Source: JAJDIA01 sp031555505 (GTDB taxonomy: Bacteria; Bacteroidota; Bacteroidia; Bacteroidales; Tannerellaceae). From it: a stretch of 57,994 nucleotides of DNA. The position numbers and the translations under genes were made by a program. A model generated the notes under the pieces. It was not told the origin of the DNA and did not search any database. It worked only from the letters and a program-made list of their open reading frames with translations. Below, piece after piece: positions 27,889 through 35,874 of the stretch (its first letter is position 1; each line of letters starts with the position of its first letter). The stretch lies in assembly GCA_031555505.1 (NCBI GenBank), contig JAVBUH010000001.1, forward strand, positions 1 through 57,994, written 5' to 3'.

Positions 27889-27942
27889 ATCTATCCAGAT
27901 TTAGTAAAAGGCAAAATGTAAGTAAATGAGTTGGTTTGTCTG

Positions 27943-27950
27943 CAAATATA
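27943..27950 (-). promoter_or_regulatory. -7 box for rocD-rocF
   Basis: Minus-strand TATATTTG, 55 nt before the rocD start, fits TAnnTTTG. No -33 TTTG at the usual distance. Just upstream, CGTATGTTAAGAA occurs twice (27983-27995, 28015-28027), 32 bp apart, a possible regulator site. Confidence 0.5.
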
Positions 27951-28092
27951 ACAATTGACTTGCAGATATTATGCACGAAAACCGTATGTTAAGAAGCATA
28001 CTGTCAGTCGGGTGCGTATGTTAAGAAACAGAAAAAGAGGCTGTGCTAAAAGTATTCCGCCCCCCCTTTTTTATATGTGGTTGCTTACTTGT

Positions 28093-29259
28093 TTATTCTT
28101 CTGTGCTCAGAAAGTTCTTAAGTGGATTGGCATACATTTCCAGGATTTTGCCTCGCAGGAATAGTACATCTTTGTTGGGCAGTACAATTTTGTCGAGTTG
28201 CCCTTCCAGGTACGCCTCAAATTGTTTCTTTTCTTTCTGTCCGTACATGGTGCTGAAGCGTGTGGTGCCGGTGAGCAGGTCATAGGCGACATAATTGAAG
28301 GGATAGAAACGATAGTGGCGGTATATTTTCCGGTCGATCAGATTGGCAATGGCAGCATACAATTCGCTTTTTTCCATCGACGGGTCCAGTTGGGACAACG
28401 TTTGGTTGATGGGGGAGGCGATGGTGAAATGAACACGTCCCTTATTGTTCAGGATGCCGGTTTCCATGCTGAGCAAATCGTCACGTTTGCTCTTAACAAA
28501 GTCAGGATTATCTCTCTTCTGCTGGAATTCCTGCGCTTTCAGATAATCACAGGGGTCTATCTCGTATGAAATAGCTACCGGAACAATATTCAGGCTCATC
28601 AGGTTGGTGAGGATATCTTTGGTCTCTCCCCCCATATTCAGCATCTTGAGGATACTGGCCTGGGTTTTATCGTCCGAATCTTTGGAACGGCCTTCGCGCT
28701 GGGCTATCCAGATAGATTCTTTGGTCTCCTTGATGGTGTGGTGAATATAGGAAGACAAGGTCATACTGGCTTCCAATTGCTGGCGTCCGGTCACATTACG
28801 TTTCACGATGAAACTGTTGTTGAGGCGTACTAGGGTTTTGATCCAGGGTTTCATCAGCAGGTTATCGCCAATGGCTACTTGTGTCATTCCATATCCCACA
28901 TCATAAAGCATGACGTTCAGGAAAGCCGCATCCAGCACGATATCCCGGTGATTGGAGATAAACGTACAGGGTTCCAGGTTTGCTGGTAGTCGGCTACGTC
29001 CCGATACGGTAAGCGAGAAGGTGGTGCCTTTGGCAATGATCATTACCACTTCGTAAGCCAGCTTGGCTTTGAACTCTTTTTTGGTGCGGAATGTCCGCAT
29101 CAATGTGCAGAATTCAGCCCAGTTCAAGTCTGGCTTGATGTAACGAAATGCATCCTCCAAATCTTTGCTGGCGACCAGTTCTTCTATGGCATTTTTCACT
29201 TCGTTGTCGTTCAACGGGCGAATATCGTCAAATTCCGGGTCAACTATTTCAGTATCCAT
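28093..29259 (-). CDS. Acyltransferase of the 1-acylglycerol-3-phosphate type
   Basis: 388 residues. The central region has SNHRDIVLDAAF, which resembles the NHx4D motif of PlsC-type acyltransferases, but with five residues between His and Asp. Further conserved-looking stretches are IVKRNVTGRQQ, IWIAQREGRSKD (like the PEGTR-type motif) and NIVPVAISYEIDP (like the P-V-A motif). It probably acylates a lipid precursor at the inner membrane. It is the last gene of a tight operon, 3 nt after ddl. The extra 80-residue N-terminal segment is not part of basic PlsC. Confidence 0.8.
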   Translation of the reverse strand: MDTEIVDPEFDDIRPLNDNEVKNAIEELVASKDLEDAFRYIKPDLNWAEFCTLMRTFRTKKEFKAKLAYEVVMIIAKGTTFSLTVSGRSRLPANLEPCTFISNHRDIVLDAAFLNVMLYDVGYGMTQVAIGDNLLMKPWIKTLVRLNNSFIVKRNVTGRQQLEASMTLSSYIHHTIKETKESIWIAQREGRSKDSDDKTQASILKMLNMGGETKDILTNLMSLNIVPVAISYEIDPCDYLKAQEFQQKRDNPDFVKSKRDDLLSMETGILNNKGRVHFTIASPINQTLSQLDPSMEKSELYAAIANLIDRKIYRHYRFYPFNYVAYDLLTGTTRFSTMYGQKEKKQFEAYLEGQLDKIVLPNKDVLFLRGKILEMYANPLKNFLSTEE

Positions 29260-29262
29260 TAT

Positions 29263-30240
29263 TTATCTGTTAAGCTCATTTTCAATAATATCTGTCATTA
29301 CATTCCGGATGTCCAGTCCGGCAGCCCGTACTTGTTGCGGGATAAAGCTGGTGAGGGTCATACCGGGCGTAGTATTTACTTCCAGCAGGCGGGGTTCTCC
29401 GTCGGCCGGGATAATATAATCTACCCGGATAATTCCTTTGGCTCCTAACAGGTCGTATATGTGCGAGGTACGCTGTTGTATTTTTTCTGTCAGTTCGGCA
29501 GAGATGCGTGCCGGCGTGATCTCGTCTACCTGTCCGTTATATTTTGCGTCATAATCAAAAAATTCGTTGGGTGTCACTACTTCTGTAAGCGGGAATACTA
29601 CTTCTTTCCCTTTTACTTTGTAACAGCCACAGGTCACTTCTGTACCCTGGATATAGCTTTCCATGATTACTTCATTTCCCTCGACAAACGCTTTCGCTAT
29701 GGCGGGCTGGATAGCGGCTATCTCTTTTACCTTTGTGACGCCGAAACTACTTCCGCCATCGTTAGGCTTGATAAATAAGGGCATACCCAATCGGTTTGTG
29801 ACTTCCTGGTCTGAAATGCCCTGTCCCTTGAACAAACGGATCGATTCGGCTACCGGTATACCGAAACCACGCAGGTAGTTGTTGCATACATACTTGTTGA
29901 ATGTCATGGCGCTTACCAGTACACCACAAGACGAGTAGGGAATATCCAGCAATTCAAAATACCCTTGAAGTAGTCCGTTCTCTCCCGGCGTGCCATGAAT
30001 GGTAATGTAAGCAAAGTCACATTGTACCCGCCGTCCGTTTTCTGTAAAACTGAAATCGTTCCGGTCGATTGGAACGGTTATCTCTGGCAGTTTTACCACC
30101 CACTCTCCTTTCTTGAGGATGGCAATATACACGTTATACTTGTCTTTGTCGATGAAAGCGTAGAGCCCCTCTGCACTTTTCAACGACACGACGATTTCGG
30201 ATGAATCGCCTCCGGCAATGATCACCACATTCTTTTTCAT
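29263..30240 (-). CDS. ddl: D-alanine--D-alanine ligase
   Basis: ATP-grasp ligase of 325 residues making D-Ala-D-Ala for peptidoglycan. ATG 30240 overlaps the upstream stop in an ATGA arrangement (30237-30240), so translation is coupled; a longer frame to 30276 is unlikely. Motifs include HGTPGENGLLQG, KPNDGGSSFG, GIIRVDYI and LEVNTTPGMT. The family is recognisable throughout. Position between rluD and an acyltransferase puts it in an envelope and growth operon. Confidence 0.95.
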   Translation of the reverse strand: MKKNVVIIAGGDSSEIVVSLKSAEGLYAFIDKDKYNVYIAILKKGEWVVKLPEITVPIDRNDFSFTENGRRVQCDFAYITIHGTPGENGLLQGYFELLDIPYSSCGVLVSAMTFNKYVCNNYLRGFGIPVAESIRLFKGQGISDQEVTNRLGMPLFIKPNDGGSSFGVTKVKEIAAIQPAIAKAFVEGNEVIMESYIQGTEVTCGCYKVKGKEVVFPLTEVVTPNEFFDYDAKYNGQVDEITPARISAELTEKIQQRTSHIYDLLGAKGIIRVDYIIPADGEPRLLEVNTTPGMTLTSFIPQQVRAAGLDIRNVMTDIIENELNR

Positions 30241-31322
30241 ATCATCAATTCCTTCGAGTTGGCGTATCCTCGCCATTTATTAATCAATAGCTCCATATCA
30301 GCAGGGATGTCTGAAGTGAAGAACATTTCTTCTCCGGTGACCGGATGGACAAATCCCAGCGTTTGGGCATGTAATGCCTGGCGTGGACAGGCTGAGAAAC
30401 AATTCTGTACAAATTGCTTATATTTGGCAAAAGTGGTACCCTTTAGTATCTCGTTGCCGCCATAGCGGGAGTCGTTGAACAGGATATGTCCGATATAGCG
30501 CATGTGTACCCTGATCTGATGCGTACGTCCTGTCTCCAACCGGCATTGAACCAGTGTTACATACCCCAGTCTTTCCAACACCTTGTAATGTGTGACGGCA
30601 GGTTTCCCCATATCTCCTTCCGGGAATACCTTCATTTGCATACGATCGCGTGGGTCACGACCTATATTCCCTTCGATACGTCCTTCATTATCTTGTACGT
30701 TTCCCCATACCAGGGCTACGTATTGGCGTTTCGTAGTTTTGTTGAAGAACTGCAGGCTGAGATGTGTTTTGGCTTGTGGCCGTTTGGCAATGATCAAGAG
30801 CCCGGAGGTGTCTTTGTCTATCCGGTGTACCAATCCCACATTTACATCCATCGGATCGAAAAGTGGGTCGTCTTTCAGGTAGTAGGCCAAGGCATTGACC
30901 AACGTGCCGGTATAATTCCCATGTCCGGGATGTACCACCAGTCCTGCCGGTTTATTGATCACCATCAGGTGCTCGTCTTCATATACTACATCCAAGGGAA
31001 TGTCCTCGGGTATGATTTCCACTTCGCGACGCGGACGGTCCATCACTACCGAGATCACATCCTGGGGTTTGACACGGTAATTGCTTTTAACTACCTTGTC
31101 ATTGGCGAGAATACAACCCGCCTCGGCCGCCAGCTGGATACGGTTGCGGGTAATACTCATAATTCGGTCAGTCAGAAACTTATCCACCCGGATAAGCGTC
31201 TGTCCTTTGTCTGCTACAAACCGGAAATGTTCATACATGAGTGAAGGCGCTTCGCCTTCTTCCGGTTGGAGCAAATCATCGTCCAACTGTACGTCGTCCA
31301 TTTCTTCGTCAAATGCATTCAT
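30237..31322 (-). CDS. rluD: 23S rRNA pseudouridine synthase, RluA/RluD type
   Basis: 361 residues. An S4 RNA-binding domain (about 38-105) precedes the catalytic domain, whose motif VHRIDKDTSGLL carries the catalytic aspartate. Family motifs VVHPGHG, GRTHQIRVHM and PRQALHA are present. It makes pseudouridine in the large-subunit rRNA; RluD-type specificity is inferred from domain order. An acidic 30-residue N-terminal extension precedes the S4 domain. Starts 3 nt after the PASTA gene and overlaps ddl by 4 nt. Confidence 0.93.
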   Translation of the reverse strand: MNAFDEEMDDVQLDDDLLQPEEGEAPSLMYEHFRFVADKGQTLIRVDKFLTDRIMSITRNRIQLAAEAGCILANDKVVKSNYRVKPQDVISVVMDRPRREVEIIPEDIPLDVVYEDEHLMVINKPAGLVVHPGHGNYTGTLVNALAYYLKDDPLFDPMDVNVGLVHRIDKDTSGLLIIAKRPQAKTHLSLQFFNKTTKRQYVALVWGNVQDNEGRIEGNIGRDPRDRMQMKVFPEGDMGKPAVTHYKVLERLGYVTLVQCRLETGRTHQIRVHMRYIGHILFNDSRYGGNEILKGTTFAKYKQFVQNCFSACPRQALHAQTLGFVHPVTGEEMFFTSDIPADMELLINKWRGYANSKELMI

Positions 31323-31325
31323 GGT

Positions 31326-31931
31326 TCAAAACCATTTTTCTTCCTCGCTGTTCAGGTGTTCAACAGGAGGCGTATCCATGTTCAAAGAATCGGGTGCGGC
31401 TTCACCGCTGCTGACAATCAGGGTCAACCGGGACGACAGCGGGATTTGCTGGCCAACCCGAAGCCCGTTACCATTCATTTCTACGGCTATTGCCAGATCT
31501 TTGTAGTCGCCGGGAACATATTCCGTTTCGATTGTGTTAAAACCGAGGGATTTCAAAAGAGCGTATGCCTGCCGGAAAGACAAATCTTCTACTTCCGGTA
31601 TGGCAGCCATCTGGGCGGTCGTGGCATTGATGGTCACAAACAAAATACGTCCTTCCTTCACTTTGGAACCGGGCGAAGGCACAACCTCCACAATCGAACC
31701 CGGAGGTACTTCTTTGGAAAAGACCGAGTCAATGACATTATATCGCAGATTATTGTTGTCAAAAAAGACAGCAGCTTCTTCTACAGAAAGGCCTTTTACA
31801 TCAGGAACTACCACCGCCTGGTTGTGTTGCGTATATGAATCCAACCACTGCAGTACGATGAATATCAGTGCAATAACCGCTACCGCTGCGAGTATCAGAT
31901 TCAGTATGATCGGGTTCTTTAACAGTTTCAT
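31326..31931 (-). CDS. Membrane-anchored PASTA-domain protein
   Basis: 201 residues: a transmembrane helix at about 10-29, then three PASTA-type modules (opening VVVPDVKGLSVEEA, and later DLSFRQAYALLKSLG). PASTA domains bind peptidoglycan fragments or beta-lactams and are usually attached to Ser/Thr kinases or penicillin-binding proteins; here they stand alone. It is the first gene of the PASTA-rluD-ddl-acyltransferase operon with its own promoter. A role in sensing or placing cell-wall synthesis is inference from the ddl linkage. Confidence 0.87.
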   Translation of the reverse strand: MKLLKNPIILNLILAAVAVIALIFIVLQWLDSYTQHNQAVVVPDVKGLSVEEAAVFFDNNNLRYNVIDSVFSKEVPPGSIVEVVPSPGSKVKEGRILFVTINATTAQMAAIPEVEDLSFRQAYALLKSLGFNTIETEYVPGDYKDLAIAVEMNGNGLRVGQQIPLSSRLTLIVSSGEAAPDSLNMDTPPVEHLNSEEEKWF

Positions 31932-31969
31932 AGTAACCTCTTATTTCTATCACCTCTACGTATTTGATT

Positions 31970-31999
31970 CAAAAGTAGGAAAAAAGCCTCAAAAACAAA
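31970..31999 (-). promoter_or_regulatory. Promoter of the PASTA-ddl operon
   Basis: Minus-strand TTTG (31996-31999), 18 nt, then TACTTTTG (31970-31977). The -33 box lies in the loop of the rpmH terminator, so the two signals overlap. Confidence 0.7.
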
Positions 32000-32015
32000 G
32001 AAAGTAAAGGCTTTT
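31981..32015 (-). terminator. rpmH terminator
   Basis: AGCCT (31985-31989) pairs with AGGCT (32008-32012), extended by flanking A and T runs, around a loop of about 18 nt. On the minus strand it ends in TTTTTT. It begins about 50 nt after rpmH. Confidence 0.65.
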
Positions 32016-32063
32016 TAGCAAAACCTCTACTTCCTTTATTGTTTCTTAATTAAATCAGACCGC

Positions 32064-32216
32064 TTATCCGTTGTATTCGTCGGATACGGTTAATTTAGCT
32101 CTGCCTTTCGCGCGGCGTGATGCTAATACTCTGCGACCATTAGCCGTAGCCATTCTGGAACGGAAGCCATGCTTGTTTTTTCTTTTCCGATTGGAAGGTT
32201 GAAATGTTCTTTTCAT
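32064..32216 (-). CDS. rpmH: Ribosomal protein L34
   Basis: 50-codon gene read directly from the minus strand: ATG at 32216, stop at 32064-32066. The product starts MKRTFQPSNRKRKNKHGFRS and contains the L34 signature MATANGRRVLASRRAKGR. The C-terminus carries a short acidic extension (VSDEYNG) found in Bacteroidetes. It has its own promoter and terminator, as expected for a highly expressed ribosomal gene. It is not next to dnaA or rnpA here. Confidence 0.97.
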   Translation of the reverse strand: MKRTFQPSNRKRKNKHGFRSRMATANGRRVLASRRAKGRAKLTVSDEYNG

Positions 32217-32260
32217 TTTTATCTATATTTTATTATTCTTTTCAGACGGTAATCGGGCTG

Positions 32261-32290
32261 CAAAGATATAGTCTTTTTTTTATATACAAA
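32261..32290 (-). promoter_or_regulatory. rpmH promoter
   Basis: Minus-strand TTTG (32287-32290), 18 nt, then TATCTTTG (32261-32268), close to the ideal Bacteroides promoter. The leader to ATG 32216 is about 40 nt. It sits against the end of the upstream TPR gene (stop at 32300). Confidence 0.78.
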
Positions 32291-32299
32291 AGAAATTGG

Positions 32300-33265
32300 T
32301 CAGAAAATTCCGCCTTTATACAGATCGTTAAAATTGGAGTGCTGTCCGTTTATCCGTTGAGCCATTTCGCCTTCCGGATTCAGTTCAATTGCTTTTTTCA
32401 GATCTTCAAAGGCGCCATCCTTGTCGCCTATGGCATTTTTTACCCGGCCGCGTTCGGCATACGCTTTTGCAAATTGGGGATCTATTTCGATGGCTTCATC
32501 AAAATGAATGATGGCATCTTCATAGTTTTGCTCTGTGATCAGTAATTGTCCGGACAATAACCAGGCCTCTTCGTTGAAGGGATTAAAGGCTATTACGATC
32601 TGATAGTCTTCTGTGGCTGCATCCAGGTCGCCCAACAGCTGGTGGATGCGACCCCGGAGAAGGAAGGCTCTTTCCTCTTCGGGCGAAAGTTCCAGCACTT
32701 TGGCCACATCCTCTAATGCTTCTTTGCCTTGCTTCATTTCCAATAATAGTTCGGCGCGCAACAACCAGGCCTCTGTGAATTCTTCTTTCTGGGCGATGGC
32801 CTTTGTCAAATCCGCTACGGCTCCCAGCGGATCTCCGGTGGTCCGTTTAGCCCTTGCCAACAGGTAAAGGGCGATGTGATTGTCGGCCTCCAATGCCAGT
32901 ACATGCGTACAGTCGGCAATCACTTCCGCATCACGATCCAGGTGAAACAACGTATTGATACGGGCAAAACGGGTCGGGATATGCTCAGGCTCCAGTTCCA
33001 CCATCCGGTTCAGTACTTCCAGCGCCTGGGCTGTTTCCTGTGCCGAAGTATAGGCTCCTGCCAGGTAATTCATCGTTTCGAAATCTTCCCGGATGTTCAA
33101 TGCTTCGGTAAAGCATTTGATCGCATAAGGGATACGTCCAATCTTCTGGGCACGGATTCCATCGTATTTCAGAATGTCGAAATTTTTCAACTCATTCTTC
33201 TGTTTGTCTGCTGTCGTTTCTTCTTTCTTGCCGGAAGCAAACAGGGATGTCAGGAAATTTTTCAT
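32300..33265 (-). CDS. Tetratricopeptide-repeat protein
   Basis: 321 residues made of about seven to eight TPR units (for example AEVIADCTHVLALEADNHIA, YEDAIIHFDEAIEIDPQFAK), giving a protein-binding superhelix. No signal peptide, so probably cytoplasmic. I place the start at ATG 33265 (MKNFLTSLF) because the -7 box lies at 33284-33291 and would overlap the earlier ATG at 33286. The partner protein is unknown. Confidence 0.87.
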   Translation of the reverse strand: MKNFLTSLFASGKKEETTADKQKNELKNFDILKYDGIRAQKIGRIPYAIKCFTEALNIREDFETMNYLAGAYTSAQETAQALEVLNRMVELEPEHIPTRFARINTLFHLDRDAEVIADCTHVLALEADNHIALYLLARAKRTTGDPLGAVADLTKAIAQKEEFTEAWLLRAELLLEMKQGKEALEDVAKVLELSPEEERAFLLRGRIHQLLGDLDAATEDYQIVIAFNPFNEEAWLLSGQLLITEQNYEDAIIHFDEAIEIDPQFAKAYAERGRVKNAIGDKDGAFEDLKKAIELNPEGEMAQRINGQHSNFNDLYKGGIF

Positions 33266-33283
33266 GTGCATGTATTTGTGGTG

Positions 33284-33291
33284 CAAAAGTA
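33284..33291 (-). promoter_or_regulatory. -7 box for the TPR gene
   Basis: Minus-strand TACTTTTG fits TAnnTTTG and decides the TPR start by excluding the upstream ATG at 33286. Confidence 0.5.
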
Positions 33292-33515
33292 CATAAAAAT
33301 CTGAACGTAATCCATCCGAAGCCTTCGGTTTGTTTGTTTACCTCCAACTGCTTCATATACAGCAATTAATGCCTTTTTTCAGTATTAACTTTTTTTTATT
33401 ACGATTTATAAGATAACATGACTGTTTGCTTTCTATTAAGTGGTTTATTCCGGTTTATTCTTGCTTTTTTGCTTTTTTTATGATAATGGGCATAGGAGGG
33501 AAAGATTGCTTTGTC

Positions 33516-33523
33516 TATTTTTG
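33516..33523 (+). promoter_or_regulatory. -7 box for oadGAB
   Basis: TATTTTTG fits TAnnTTTG, about 80 nt before the oadG start at 33605. The rest of the divergent region 33292-33604 is AT-rich; it holds a small hairpin at 33316-33328 (CCGAA-GCC-TTCGG) of unknown role. Confidence 0.45.
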
Positions 33524-33604
33524 CACCTGTTTTAATTTGGCGGAAAATGTACCTGTCGGTTCGTTAACGCTGTTTTAGTGATAACCTATTATCTCTATTT
33601 TGCG

Positions 33605-33892
33605 ATGGAAAACCTGGAAGTAGGGCTTTTATTGATGGTAGTTGGTATGACTACTGTATTTGCAATTCTCCTCCTTGTCATTTACCTTGGTAAAGGACTG
33701 ATTCTTCTTGTCAATAAATATGCTTCTGAAGAAATAGCAGTAAAAAAACAGGCGTCTACCCATTCGGTGCAGATGCCAAAAGCTGTGCCGGCTACCTCTC
33801 CGTCTAACCTGCCCCATACGGTTGCTATTATATCGGCGGTCAGTACGCTGACAGAAGGCCAGGGAAAGGTCTCCCGGATTGAGAAACTGTAA
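33605..33892 (+). CDS. oadG: Decarboxylase sodium pump gamma subunit (OadG)
   Basis: 95 residues from ATG 33605 (the frame is open back to 33578). One transmembrane helix (about 6-30, GLLLMVVGMTTVFAILLLVIY) with the conserved GMxxVF core of OadG, then a hydrophilic Pro/Ser-rich tail. OadG anchors the soluble alpha subunit to the membrane beta subunit. It is directly followed by oadA (44 nt) and oadB, the usual gene set. Confidence 0.85.
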   Translation: MENLEVGLLLMVVGMTTVFAILLLVIYLGKGLILLVNKYASEEIAVKKQASTHSVQMPKAVPATSPSNLPHTVAIISAVSTLTEGQGKVSRIEKL

Positions 33893-33936
33893 GCAGCAGA
33901 TAAACGGAGTAAAACAAAAGATTATATAGCATTATC

Positions 33937-35874
33937 ATGAAAAGAGAAATTAAATTCAGTCTGGTTTTCAGAGACATGTGGCAATCGGCCGGTAAATATG
34001 TCCCCACGGTAGACCAGCTTATCCGGGTAGCCCCGGCCATCATTGAAATGGGTTGTTTTGCCCGTGTGGAAACCAATGGCGGCGGATTCGAACAAGTGAA
34101 CCTTCTTTTTGGCGAAAACCCCAATAAAGCTGTGCGTGAGTGGACAAAACCGTTCCATGAAGCTGGTATCCAGACACACATGCTCGACCGTGCGCTCAAC
34201 GGACTGCGCATGAGCCCTGTTCCGGCCGATGTGCGTCAACTGTTCTACCAGGTCAAGAAAGCGCAGGGGACTGATATCACCCGTACATTTTGTGGGCTGA
34301 ACGATGTGCGTAACATCGCACCTTCGATCACTTATGCCAAAGAGGCCGGTATGATCTCCCAATGCGCCCTCTCTATTACCCATTCTCCTATCCATACGGT
34401 AGCATACTATACCAATATGGCTTACGAGTTGATCGAACTCGGCGCCGATGAGATTTGTATCAAGGACATGGCCGGAATCGGCCGTCCATATTCACTGGGG
34501 CAGATCGTGCAGAATATCAAATCCAAATATCCGGAGATACCCATCCAGTACCATAGTCATGCCGGCCCCGGTTTCAGTGTAGCTTCCATTCTGGAAGTTT
34601 GCAAGGCCGGATGCGACTATATCGACGTTGGTATGGAGCCCCTTTCCTGGGGAACCGGCCATGCCGACCTGCTCACCGTACAGGCTATGCTCAAGGATGC
34701 GGGTTATCAGGTACCGGAGATCAACATGGAAGCATATATGAAGGTCCGTACCCTGGTGCAGGAATTTATGGATGACTTCCTCGGTTTCTATATCAGTCCG
34801 AAGAACCGCCTGATGAATTCATTACTGATCGGTCCGGGACTTCCCGGTGGTATGATGGGCAGCCTAATGGCCGACCTGGAAAAGAACCTCGAATCTATCA
34901 ATAAGGGCAAGATGAAGAACAATCTGCCGTTGATGACACAAGACCAGTTGTTGATCAAACTTTTCGACGAAGTGGCCTACGTATGGCCGCGTATTGGTTA
35001 TCCCCCGCTGGTAACTCCTTTCAGCCAGTACGTCAAGAACCTGGCCCTGATGAATGTGATGCAGATGGAGAAAGGGAAAGAACGGTGGAGTATGATCGCC
35101 GATGATATCTGGGATATGATCCTGGGTAAAGCCGGACGCCTGCCAGGTGCATTAGCTCCCGAGATAATAGAGAAGGCCAAAGCTGAAGGGCGTGTTTTCT
35201 TCACTGGTAATCCGCAAGACAATTATCCCGATGCGTTGGATAAATATCGCAAACTGATGAACGAAAAGCAGTGGGAAGTGGGTGAAGACGACGAAGAGCT
35301 CTTCGAATATGCGATGCACCCGGCTCAATACGAAGCTTACCGTTCCGGAAAAGCCAAAGTGGAATTTACAGCCGATGTGGCTATGCGTAGGGCCGAAGCC
35401 GCCAAGGCAGCCGAGCCTGAAGCACCTGCCGCCGCTGCTGTCGTTGCAGCCCCGGTAGTACAGACAGTAGCCGTACCGTCGCTGCCCACTACGCCGCAGA
35501 TATTGACGGTTGATGTGGATGGCCAGCGCTACCGCGTGACTGTTGCCTTCAATGATACGGCTGATGCTGCTCCTGTTGCACCAGCCCCTGCAGCTTCACA
35601 GTCGGCTCCTGCCTCCCAGGCTGCTGTGCCCGCTGTGGGGGGAGGCAACGAAGTGCTCTCGCCTCTCGAAGGGAAGTTCTTCCTCACCAAAGACTCTTCC
35701 GAGGTGCCCTTGCAGCCGGGAAGTGTGGTGAAAGAAGGTGATATTCTCTGCTACGTGGAAGCCATGAAGACCTACAATGCCGTACGTTCCGAGTTTAGCG
35801 GTACCGTTACTGCCATTCTGCCGGCCACAGGCGAAGCCGTATCTGAAGATGATGTATTAATGACGATCCAATAA
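33937..35874 (+). CDS. oadA: Biotin-dependent decarboxylase alpha subunit
   Basis: 645 residues. The carboxyltransferase barrel (about 1-300) carries the conserved lysine in EICIKDMAG and a metal-binding H-x-H in YHSHAGPG. A PYC/OADA conserved domain covers about 310-480, an Ala/Pro/Val-rich flexible linker about 485-565, and a C-terminal biotinyl domain has the biotinylated lysine K611 in EAMKT. It transfers CO2 from oxaloacetate (or a related acid) to biotin; the beta subunit then decarboxylates biotin while pumping sodium. Similar proteins are also named pyruvate carboxylase subunit B or methylmalonyl-CoA decarboxylase alpha, and substrate cannot be settled from sequence. It overlaps oadB by 1 nt. 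Confidence 0.9.
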   Translation: MKREIKFSLVFRDMWQSAGKYVPTVDQLIRVAPAIIEMGCFARVETNGGGFEQVNLLFGENPNKAVREWTKPFHEAGIQTHMLDRALNGLRMSPVPADVRQLFYQVKKAQGTDITRTFCGLNDVRNIAPSITYAKEAGMISQCALSITHSPIHTVAYYTNMAYELIELGADEICIKDMAGIGRPYSLGQIVQNIKSKYPEIPIQYHSHAGPGFSVASILEVCKAGCDYIDVGMEPLSWGTGHADLLTVQAMLKDAGYQVPEINMEAYMKVRTLVQEFMDDFLGFYISPKNRLMNSLLIGPGLPGGMMGSLMADLEKNLESINKGKMKNNLPLMTQDQLLIKLFDEVAYVWPRIGYPPLVTPFSQYVKNLALMNVMQMEKGKERWSMIADDIWDMILGKAGRLPGALAPEIIEKAKAEGRVFFTGNPQDNYPDALDKYRKLMNEKQWEVGEDDEELFEYAMHPAQYEAYRSGKAKVEFTADVAMRRAEAAKAAEPEAPAAAAVVAAPVVQTVAVPSLPTTPQILTVDVDGQRYRVTVAFNDTADAAPVAPAPAASQSAPASQAAVPAVGGGNEVLSPLEGKFFLTKDSSEVPLQPGSVVKEGDILCYVEAMKTYNAVRSEFSGTVTAILPATGEAVSEDDVLMTIQ

